A DNA stretch of 64,000 bases from Thelonectria olida (Eukaryota > Ascomycota > Sordariomycetes > Hypocreales > Nectriaceae): NCBI GenBank assembly GCA_020736575.1, contig JAGPYM010000069.1:47244-111243 (forward strand), in the 5' to 3' direction. This document shows, one piece after another, positions 32,888-41,346 of the stretch. Positions within the stretch are counted from its first letter, which is position 1; each line of letters starts with the position of its first letter. The translations under genes and the position numbers were made by a program. The notes beneath the pieces are model-generated. The model was not told the DNA's origin and searched no databases. It was given only the letters and a program-made list of their open reading frames with translations.

Positions 32888-33300
32888 CCTCGGCAGCATC
32901 ATCTTGGAAGTCTTCAAAGGGCTTCTCGCGTTCAAGGTACAACTTGATCCACTTGAGCATGTGGGCGTGGCTCTGGTCCCCGGACACCGCGGCGTTCGTT
33001 TACAGTCAGTCATGATCACCCCAACCCCTGAGATTGACAACCCAGAGGGAGTGGAGGCACACAACCATCTTCGTGTTGGTCCTTTTGTTTCATTAATCAC
33101 GCGCTGTCCGATGTAGTGGAGCCATTTTCTTGCTGCAGACTCAGGTTGCAAACATAAATAAGACCCCGGCGTTGCCCTTCACCATCGTGCCTCCACGCCG
33201 GCTGCGATTCATATTCCCTACTGCCAGATTCGTTTCTATCCACATGGACGGTCTTACTAAGTATCAGAGAGGCGACGCCTACCTGCTGTCCGCCCTTTCG
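32888..33300 (+). repeat. Duplicated segment D1, copy A (inverted copy at 46204-46608)
   Basis: This 413-bp block covers the promoter and first 19 codons of the seven-helix gene. The reverse complement of 46204-46608 matches it with a few transitions and small indels, by eye about 97% identical. It includes an ACATAAATAAGACCC TATA-like site. Confidence 0.9.
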
Positions 33301-34072
33301 ATATTTTGCGTCTGTCTTTTCATCGGCGTCAAGTTTAATGCATTGTGGTGGCGAGAGAAGTACCTGAAAGGCTTACTGGCAGCTTGGGGCGTACTGGAGC
33401 TGGCAGTCTTGATCCTGTTTTCCCTGGAAAACAGTCGAGGGATCAAGCTCCCGTGGGTTCTTGCGAGATCTGTGCACAACCTCTTGGTCACAATGTCCTT
33501 ATGGGGAATTGCCACGACTCAGGTGAGTTGAAGTCTTTCGGTTGCAGCATCGTTAGACTGAGATGATGATCTAGGTCACTGCGATTATCTATGTCTTCGC
33601 GAGGGCGGTTGGACAGGAAGCGTGGTGGATATGCACGGCAACCCTCGAATGTATTGAGGTCCTTTCGATTGTCGTCTTCTCACTCGTCCGTGGAGATTCG
33701 ACTCCCATCGAAGTGGCGTACGTGATACCACTTACGTCTCAAGTGGCAACCGTATTGGTTACCGCCTACACTCTTTACATGATACCATCCAAGAAATCAT
33801 CGAACCAAGCGCCTTGGCATATGGTTATCCATTCCATGGGTATCAGTGTGGTTGTTATTGCAGCCTCAGCGACGGCAATTGCGCTTTCGGCTACTGGAAA
33901 CCTCTCCAACTGGGTATGGCCACATGGCATCCTGTTCATGATCAATTCGATAGTAGGATATCGGCCTCCAGAGAGCCGGCAACCCAGCCATCATTCAGAA
34001 ATTGCCCTGAGATGGACAACCGAGCCGGCCCCGTCTCCCCCTAGCTTCTCATCTTTATCACAGCCTTGTTGA
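33244..34072 (+). CDS. Seven-helix integral membrane protein, unknown
   Basis: Exon 1 is 33244-33522 and exon 2 is 33575-34072, with a 52-bp intron (GTGAGT...TCTAG, phase 0), giving 258 residues. Seven hydrophobic segments are visible, for example YLLSALSIFCVCLFIGVKF, LLAAWGVLELAVLILFSLE, VHNLLVTMSLWGIATTQ running on into VTAIIYVF, CIEVLSIVVFSLV, TSQVATVLVTAYTLYMI, MGISVVVIAASATAIALSA and GILFMINSIVGY. There is no signal peptide and the C-terminal tail is Ser/Pro-rich. This resembles uncharacterised fungal seven-helix proteins; I see no retinal Lys or classic receptor motif. A TATA-like site lies at 33152-33160. Its 5' part is duplicated at 46.2 kb. Confidence 0.75.
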
Positions 34073-35291
34073 TGGTCACTACTCGCGCTCCCGGGTCGGA
34101 CCCTGACGCCCCCTGTTGCTCCAGCCTCAAGCAACCGAACATTTTACGCTTACGGCAAGTTCATGTCTCTTTCTACTCCAGTTTTACAAGCGGCCATTGC
34201 CCTAGGGAAATGGGCATCGAGGGTCTGGAGTGTTCTAAGATTAAATATGAAATCTTCTTGTTATATTTTATCCCGGCCTGCTGATTTCATTAATGACTCT
34301 CCTTGCCTACCACACCGTAATCGACGGGCGCTGTGTGGGCCGCTCGCGATAGGACTCGTTGGTTTGTTGTATGGAAGGCACGCCTGGGCCTCTTCATTTT
34401 CAATGACGCGATGATTTTAGAGGTCCTGGGAGTTGCCCAAGGGGTTTTTGAAACAGACACCTTATGCTCTACTTTCAAGTTTGGTTTGCGCTCCACACAC
34501 TGGCGGTGTTGATGGTGGATTCACATACCGCATGCCATGGTCTGCTCGTATTGCTGTTCTTGATCTCTGTGTAGGTTGGGCTTGTTGACACACCTGGATT
34601 GCCGAACACTTTCGTGGTTCCTCAGCCGCTGGATCGGTCCCGGGTCGAGCGGCCCGCCCCTTGCCCACGAAGCCGAGCCATGTGCTTGACGATCGTCGTC
34701 ACGTGCTGCGATTAGCGAGCTCCTAACGCGCCTGCGACGCGATGTGCCCCATTTCAGGGGTACCGGGACTCTCAGGCCGCGGACATGGAGGGAGCAAGCG
34801 CCCTTCACCTTAGGTCAAGCGGTGGATAGACCCTCACCCGATCTCTCATCAACTTGCCTTCTACCATGAAAAATTGCCACAGGTGACTTTCAACATCTTA
34901 ATCACCACGAGGCCACAACCAATTAGGTCCAGTATCGGTGGCATACGGGCTCCTTGTGTCACTAAAAATTACATGTGTACTATTATTATCAACTTACCCT
35001 TCCCAACTCTAAAAATATATCCCCACACCTTGCTTACCGCGCGCCTCCTGAGGAAGATCGCCTCCATTGGACGAGCTCGGACTACCGAATCACTCTCATG
35101 CACCCTGTGGATACATAAGATCCTTGGGTGCAGGGAAGACGTATATACAGTCTACATTCTATCTTGAAAGATGCAGGTGACACGAATTAGAGTAATGAAA
35201 TATATGGTTAAGACAGGATAGTTATACAAACGGCACATGAAAACCGCGTGAGACCCTAACACTAACCCTCTCCTTATTGAGCCCTTTAGAG
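34073..35291. other. No recognisable gene
   Basis: Spacer with only short frames; no domain or repeat was identified. Confidence 0.4.
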
Positions 35292-35750
35292 ATGTTTCTG
35301 ATCCAAAGTACAGGCCATGACTTGCGTGCTCAGGACTCTGCTCATCACCAGCAATCTCACAGGGGTGAGCATTGTAGGGAGACAGGTTGGGGGTCCGAGT
35401 TCTACTCAAACAGAACAGACCCTGGTACTCCAACTGAAAAGAACAGCCCTACGAGTTATGAGATCTTTGCTTCAGCTCCCCAGCGTGAGCTCCTTCAAGA
35501 TCCTGGTAATGGGACTATCCCAACTCGGAAGCCTCGCCGAAGGCACAATGCGAGGAAATCAATCCAACCTGCGAGAGGTCTTCGAAGGTCAGAAAGAATC
35601 CAAAAGAAACAGAGGTCGAAAAGGGATGGAAACATGTCAAGAACTACATTGGGACCGCCAGCTACACTAGAGACAGACGCGATTCGGGATTTTCAAGAGC
35701 AACTGAGGCTACTGGAGGAGCAGAATAGGAAGCGGTTAGAGGCGAACTAG
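35292..35750 (+). CDS. Hypothetical protein with RDFQEQLRLLEEQNRKR motif, possible fragment
   Basis: From ATG 35292 the frame codes about 152 residues: a polar N half, a basic stretch GLRRSERIQKKQRSKRDG and a C-terminal coiled segment IRDFQEQLRLLEEQNRKRLE. A similar segment (DYQMQLMLLEQQNKKRL-like) ends part of many uncharacterised fungal proteins, from memory of the family. The frame may be the 3' remnant of such a gene, as it stops just after the motif and lies in a repeat-rich area. Confidence 0.35.
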   Translation: MFLIQSTGHDLRAQDSAHHQQSHRGEHCRETGWGSEFYSNRTDPGTPTEKNSPTSYEIFASAPQRELLQDPGNGTIPTRKPRRRHNARKSIQPARGLRRSERIQKKQRSKRDGNMSRTTLGPPATLETDAIRDFQEQLRLLEEQNRKRLEAN

Positions 35751-35929
35751 AAGTACTCATCTCAGAAGAAGAGCCAGATGCGTTAATCAGAAGCTTTACA
35801 AGTCAGACGAACTCCGCATTTAAGTCCGCCGCCTCATACAGGTGCTGTATAGTAGATTCTACCATTTTACAAATTGAACACAAGATTTGTATAATCCATG
35901 AATCTTGGCAGGAAAAGCTTCGTGCGAAA

Positions 35930-36370
35930 AGCTTCGAAGGGGACTATGCTAAAAATAGAGGCAGAGTACTAAGCACCTATGGATATTCTTCTGAAACTTT
36001 TCATAGGAAGATCTTTGTAAGAGATCTCTTGCCTAAGTTGCCATGTTTACATAAGATTCTATGTGGTCTCCTGAGAGTCTTCATACGAAAGATTTCGACG
36101 AAAACCTTCACGAAAACCTTCATACGAAAATCTTCACATGAGACTTTTACTCCTAAAGTGATTCTCAAAAAATTTCTTACGAAGATTTTCATACGAGATC
36201 TCCTGCCTTGATTATATAAGATTCTGTATGGTCTTCCGAGAGCCTTTGTACGAAAATCTTCATATGAGAGTGTTGCTAAAATAGAGGTAACGTTAGATAT
36301 TCTTTCGAAAATTTTCGTACGAAAATCTTCGTATGAGATCTCCCGCCGAAATCGTCAAATGAGATATTCA
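35930..36370 (+). repeat. Repeat R2 array: about 170-bp units with CGTACGAAAATCTTC motifs
   Basis: Two clear long units start ATAAGATTCTATGTGGTCTC (36050) and ATAAGATTCTGTATGGTCTT (36220). Each contains several copies of TACGAAAATCTTC and its reverse complement GAAGATTTTCATACG, so the DNA is full of small palindromes. A third, decayed unit lies to the left. A relative is at 2884-3010. Confidence 0.65.
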
Positions 36371-36445
36371 CTAAAAATAGGCAACTCTTTTCACTCTGAA
36401 GGGTAAGCTACCCGGCGTGATCTGACAACCGGTTAAAAGTCAGAT

Positions 36446-36640
36446 CTCGTGATTCAAGCTTCGTCATGCGGAGATGGGCAAAGGTCCGAAACTGGACTCA
36501 GTGGTCAAGAAGCTGGGCCACTGAGTCCAGCTTCGGGTCCCTGCTATGAATGTTCGAGACTTTCGGCAAGCCGCTTTTTATTTTTAAAGAGATATTCCAA
36601 AGCCACTGGGAGGCCGAAGGACCAGAAAGTGGTCCCGATG
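36446..36640 (+). repeat. Dispersed repeat R1, copy B, with hairpin
   Basis: Same orientation as 45-230. The hairpin arms are 36486-36504 and 36518-36536 (19 bp, one mismatch). Near its right edge, at about 36668, the plus strand has TGGCGGAGTGG, which resembles a polymerase III A box. Confidence 0.6.
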
Positions 36641-39444
36641 TTCCCCGGATTGTTTGTGGTGGGGTGGCGGAGTGGAATAAGGTCCTTCAGCTGGGTTCCC
36701 GCCAACAAATTTTTGGGCCGCAGCAATTGCCCAGGGCTTCAAACTATTGTGCGCAAGGAAAGTAGAAAGGGAAAAAATATTTCTAAATTTGTACATTACA
36801 TCACAAGGTGCATTCAAAGCTCCCCACCAGACCATCTCTGAATCCAATGGTGGGAATTGAACGCGCGCTGCAGTTCTTAGTTGTCCAGAAAGGCAACTCT
36901 TGAGACGAGGCCAACTAGACATGCCGACAGGGTTCCGTTTTTCAGGACCTCTTTCCAGGGGGGCAGAACTTGATCTCTAGTGCTATTTATAGTAGACTCC
37001 CTTTGGCCACGCGCAATAATACTAAGGAGTCTGGTGGTTGTCAAATGCTGTTCAGTGGGATGGAAATCAAACGCCATGCGGATACAGAGACTTGCAAAAC
37101 TTATCCTCCATCAAACTACAGTGAACTTTTTCGTGCTTATCGTCACAAAAATGCCCCTGCCGACTCTGGCTGCCATTCTTCTGGGTCAATTTCTTGGCTA
37201 CATATGGGATGAGCGAGTCCAATGCTGGCAACTAATACTACCAATAAAAATATGGCTGTGTACTTAGTCTATTGCTTCATTTACTTCATTTACTTCCTCA
37301 CTTCGTTCGACGATAAAAGGTACAAGTAGCAAGAGCGAATTTCGTAAGCCGAGTACAACGAGTACGACGCGGGCAAGAGCGACAGGAGCCAGTCGATGTC
37401 GTGTCGCGACGCGTTGGCGCCATGCTCGTTCTCGCGCTCGAGAAGATGGGTGGAGAATGGGGGACACTGTTAGCAGAGCTGTTAGCATGAACAGGTCAAC
37501 GACAGAGAGAACAAACGGCGTACTCGACTCTATGGCCTCCCAATTTCGGCTCCGTTTTGAGAATTGTCAGCCATCTCCGGGCTGCTGAGAAGCGGGCCCT
37601 TTAATTGACATGGCTGAAGGCTGCTGTCTGCGGTGGATTGGGCACGATTTCGTTCATGAAAACACAACACGGCGCAAGTACTCGACCTAGCGCTAAACCA
37701 GATCATATTTGGTGGCGGCAAGTCCCTTGATCCATGAGCCGGCAGTCAGGCATGATTGGTGACACGTATGATACCAACCTGCCGTAGCACCCACAAGAGA
37801 ACGATGATTATTGGGCAAGATGTGATGATTCACCTGCAAGAGCGCGCTCGCGGTCGAGGAGGGGTGGCTTCGCCGGATCACTGCTGACCAGGAAGTTGCT
37901 AGGTAGGTCGTTGCTCCCGGAAGTATGCAATCGGACACTGTTATCAAGATTTTATTGGCTCAGTACGGATTACGCAGTTGTAGGTGGCCTTCCAGCTGTC
38001 TGTTTGAAGGGAAAAGATGAAAGAAGAGAGTGTGAGCGTGGGAACCTGGCACTGCTTGACTCAGGGGCTTTGTTCATGGGCTCAACTGCAGCGGAGCAAT
38101 CTCTATAGCCGCCTTGTGAGTTGGTGCAGTAGTAATCAGCTGTACCATGTAACGGGCTGGACCCTGCCGGACAAGGCGTTGCCTTGTCCTCGTGCTGGTC
38201 CAAGCACTGTTGCCTGAGTGTCGACTCTGACTATTTCGTTTCAGGACCAACTGTCCTTTCTTCTTTTTTTCTTTTCGGAACATATTGGGAACTACGGTGT
38301 GAAAAGAATTATCACACTCGCTCTGACTTGTGGCGGGATGAACCATACGAATATGTCGGCCGAGACAACGGACGTAGATGCTGTCCTATCCCATCGAGCT
38401 CCACCAACGGTCAAATTGCATCAGATTATAGCGAGCAGTAGCGCTTACACAATAGCCAATACTGTAAAGACGCCGCTAAGCAGCACCAGACTCTATATGG
38501 CACCTAAAGAAGCTTGCCCTAAACGTAGCTGTGGGCGATTTTTACGGTGCGCTGCCATAGTGCAGAGGCCCATGGCCAGGATTCGTCACAGGCATGAGGC
38601 GAGCGGCCGCACATTAGTGACGTCAAACTGCTCCGAGTCCAGACCTTTTTCGCTTAGTCCATGTCAGCTTCCCCCAGTGCGGCAGCAATAACTGGGGCTG
38701 TAATTGCTTGGCGATGGTGGAAATGCTGACCCCTCACAAGCGGCAGCAAAAGCTGTATTCTCCAGTTTTCGCGAGCGGTCATAAAGAGGGAGAGCTCTTG
38801 AGCACTCTTGCACAGCTGTCTCGGTGGGTGAATGACGGCCTTGCTTACCCGCTTTTAGTAGTAAGCATCAAGAACGCAAAGAGCTCAACCTGACCTCGGA
38901 GAGTCACTTTTGGCACTCAAGTGTCATCAGCACTTGGTTATACTCCGTCGTTCATACGTGACGTGATGGGAGAAGGAGATGGAGTAGCCAATACTAAGTC
39001 CAATAGGATTAAATGAGTGAAGATGCGCCGCAAACTTGGTACTAATCTCCTAGCTTGTGGCGAACACCCGCAAACCGGTTCTTGAACCCATCACGCCATT
39101 TGTGGCTAATCCTCTATTCTTGACCCAGCCTCAATAATCGAGATGTTCAAATTGTTTCTTCAACTTGGACGGATTTGTCGCCTCCGCAGCATTCTCTTCC
39201 GTCATCTGCTAGTTTCCTGACACTTGCTCAATGCAACCATCGAGTAATCCTTCCAATCCATCTCAGGTATATAAAACGGAGGCCAGTTCCTTTGTTTGCT
39301 CGGGTGCATACCAACATCAACCACATACCTCGCGCAGGCCGCACATAGCATTAAAGAACGCCAACACATCATTACCATGTCCTAATCTCTCTAGCCATAC
39401 CTCTTTTACAAATCGGACTGACACATCACACATCCAACTTCACC
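36641..39444. other. Gene-poor spacer
   Basis: Short frames only. Weak features are the A-box-like TGGCGGAGTGG at about 36668 and an LTR-like block (GGGCTTTGTTCATGGGCTCA) at about 38065. No gene is supported. Confidence 0.4.
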
Positions 39445-39771
39445 ATGACCTCGTCCACAGCACTAACCTCCTACTTCCTCCCGTACATCCAAGGTCTCGA
39501 CCCCTGCGTCCAAGAAGTCGACCCCAACGCCTACATATGGGTCCAGCCCACCATCGAAGACGACGACCTAATTTTCGATGGTAAGGCACTAAGTATCTGG
39601 TACGAGGAGGAGCGTCGCCGTCGAATCGGTGGTAGTGAGGATAGAGAGGAGGGAAGAGGACGGAAGCGGGTGAGGAAATATCACTCGAGGTCGGGCAACT
39701 TGTATAAGAAGAAGACGGTTGAGGTCAGAGAAGGCAAACTGGGTCATAACGATCGGGTCTGTCAGATTTAA
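39445..39771 (+). CDS. Small hydrophilic protein, unknown
   Basis: ATG 39445 lies in a good context (CACCATGAC), with a CT/CA-rich leader upstream. The 108 residues start MTSSTALTSYFLPYIQGLDP and include a short conserved-looking stretch IFDGKALSIWYEEERRRR, then a basic tail. Codon use looks like that of a real gene in the first 60 residues. I think similar small proteins are widespread in ascomycetes, but no function is known to me. No intron or signal peptide is seen. Confidence 0.5.
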   Translation: MTSSTALTSYFLPYIQGLDPCVQEVDPNAYIWVQPTIEDDDLIFDGKALSIWYEEERRRRIGGSEDREEGRGRKRVRKYHSRSGNLYKKKTVEVREGKLGHNDRVCQI

Positions 39772-39850
39772 GGCCACCACTTATACACGATTAAACCCCT
39801 CGCAAAACGCTGCAGACTCGATGGAATTCCATTTTTGTCTTTATTTCTAT

Positions 39851-40066
39851 TAGGATATATTCTCTATAAGCTTAAGCCTCTAAGAAATTTTACTAAACCT
39901 CTAAATTATTTTTTAATAAATAAAAAAAAGTCTAATATAATAGTTACTGCAATTAAATCTTTTAAATAAATATTATAGCTATCTCAGCTGCTAGTTAAAT
40001 ATTTACGATAATTTAGAGGTTTAGTAAAATTTCTTAGAGGCATTGAGCTTATGGAGGATATAGTGA
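39851..40066. repeat. AT-rich inverted-repeat element (MITE-like)
   Basis: The arms 39866-39909 and 40008-40051 are near-perfect inverted copies of GCCTCTAAGAAATTTTACTA-type sequence; similarity continues outward to about 39851 and 40066 with C/T and G/A differences. The AT-rich centre and transition-type differences fit a RIP-affected non-autonomous transposon. Confidence 0.65.
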
Positions 40067-40375
40067 ATGCTGGTGAGCTGAAACTTTCGAGTGAAGGTGG
40101 GAATTGACTGGTGTATATAGATGAAGGCGAGCACGATCAACCCAAGTCTATGTCCACAATGTCTACGGTTGCTGCGAAAATTGCCGCGAGTACTTCCCAA
40201 CTCCCCCCCCCTTAATCACGCATCACCATACATCGCGCAAATCTCCTCGCTGTAGAGCAGCAGTAATGGATATTTGTATCCAGTCTATTAACGAGAACTG
40301 CCGAAGAAAACATTTGGAATTTACCGATTTACCTATACGTGTGGCTCGGCAGGCTGAAAGAAGTCTTGTAAGAGC

Positions 40376-40744
40376 ATGACTCTGGGAAGGACTTACATTC
40401 GGAACGCATTCTTGGACCCGATTTTGGAGGGCGAAAAGTTTAATTTCGAAAAGTTTCATTTCGAAAAGGCTGATTTCGAAAAAGTTGATTTCGAAAAGGT
40501 GGATTTTGAAAATCTCGATTTTGAAAAGGTGGATTTTGAAAATCTCGATTTTGAAAAAGTTGATCTCGAAAAAGTTGATGTCGAAAAGGTGGATTTCGAA
40601 AATCTTGATTTTGAACATCTTGATTTCGAAAAGGTTAATTGCGAAAATCTCTCATTGTGGCTTGCGGTACGAAATAATATAACTATTTGTATCCCTAAAC
40701 TGCTCGGTAAACTCCGCCGACTTATCTATCCATGCATTGGTTAG
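40376..40744 (+). CDS. ORF with pentapeptide-like array (xDFEx) encoded by a 15-bp minisatellite
   Basis: ATG 40376 opens 122 codons. Residues about 20-92 are a run of five-residue repeats: FNFEK, FHFEK, ADFEK, VDFEK, VDFEN, LDFEK and so on to VNCEN. Positions follow the pentapeptide-repeat rule (small/aliphatic, Asp/Asn, Phe/Leu, then two polar), so a right-handed beta-helix is conceivable. The DNA unit is 15 bp without stops, so other frames and the minus strand are also open, and translation is not proven. No signal peptide is seen; the C terminus (LLGKLRRLIYPCIG) is not repetitive. Confidence 0.3.
   Translation: MTLGRTYIRNAFLDPILEGEKFNFEKFHFEKADFEKVDFEKVDFENLDFEKVDFENLDFEKVDLEKVDVEKVDFENLDFEHLDFEKVNCENLSLWLAVRNNITICIPKLLGKLRRLIYPCIG
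40433..40653 (+). repeat. 15-bp minisatellite, about 14.7 units
   Basis: Units GAAAAGGTGGATTTY / GAAAATCTYGATTTT follow each other without gaps from 40433. A higher-order alternation of the two unit types occurs in the middle (GAAAAGGTGGATTTT, GAAAATCTCGATTTT, repeated). Confidence 0.9.
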
Positions 40745-41159
40745 ACGTCAGTCGCTATAACGTTGTGTTCACACATATGCTGGGTACAGGAAAAGCCCAC
40801 GTGGCAGCAGTCGCCGCTAATTATCAAGTAAGTTTCCCAACGTCAAGCTTGCCTCTTAGTAGGCATCAGCGGGCGCTATTCCCTTCAGCCTCAACGGCAA
40901 GGAGGTCATTCTCGGCGACGTCATCATCAGCAATGGCGTCATCCAGTATAATCTTGGACGGCAGTTGTTGGCGGTTTTCCTGCGCAGACACGCTGCTAGA
41001 CACCAAATGCTGAAGATTCAAACGGTGCTGCGCAACGTGGCCGTAAGCTGTTAAGCAGCCGTGGGCCCACTCCCTAGCCAAGGCTAGCCGGTATAGCCAC
41101 AGGTCAGAATAGAACATAACAATACAGGAAGCCGAGAATATGTAGTGGAAAAGATACTG
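40745..41159. other. No recognisable gene
   Basis: Short overlapping frames only. Confidence 0.4.
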
Positions 41160-41346
41160 TAGTAACGACCGCGAAGGGTGTCCGCCAGTTGAATGACGAA
41201 TTTGGTTCCCCGCACGGACCATGTCTGGAGTAATAAGCAATTCTGGTCCGCGGTACGTACCGTCTGTTAGCACGAAATGAGGTGGTCCGTGCGCGGAATC
41301 AAATTCGTCATTCAACTGGCGGACACCCTTCGCGGTCGTTACTGTA
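41160..41346 (-). mobile_element. MITE-A, full copy 2
   Basis: About 187 bp, with ends GTAACGACCGCGAAGGGTGT and its inverted copy. The arms are about 60 bp and nearly identical. The centre matches the 20.4-kb copy in the opposite orientation (CAATTCTGGTCC against GGACCAGAATTG). TA flanks both ends. Confidence 0.8.

Noticed and set aside
32843..33151. Minus-strand frame repeated at 46262-46564 (+)
   Set aside because: It is duplicated only because the promoter segment is duplicated. The copies differ by indels that break the frame, so it is not under coding constraint.
38218..38691. 157-codon plus-strand frame
   Set aside because: No ATG at its nominal start, no family resemblance, and other frames overlap; not supported.
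40223..40618. 131-codon minus-strand frame with FxIxx repeats across the minisatellite
   Set aside because: Its openness is explained by the 15-bp stop-free unit; hydrophobic repeats such as FEIHLF do not fit a known fold and the plus frame fits a repeat rule better.
40433..40653. Could the 15-bp repeats be a CRISPR array?
   Set aside because: Units are contiguous with no unique spacers, and the context is eukaryotic.
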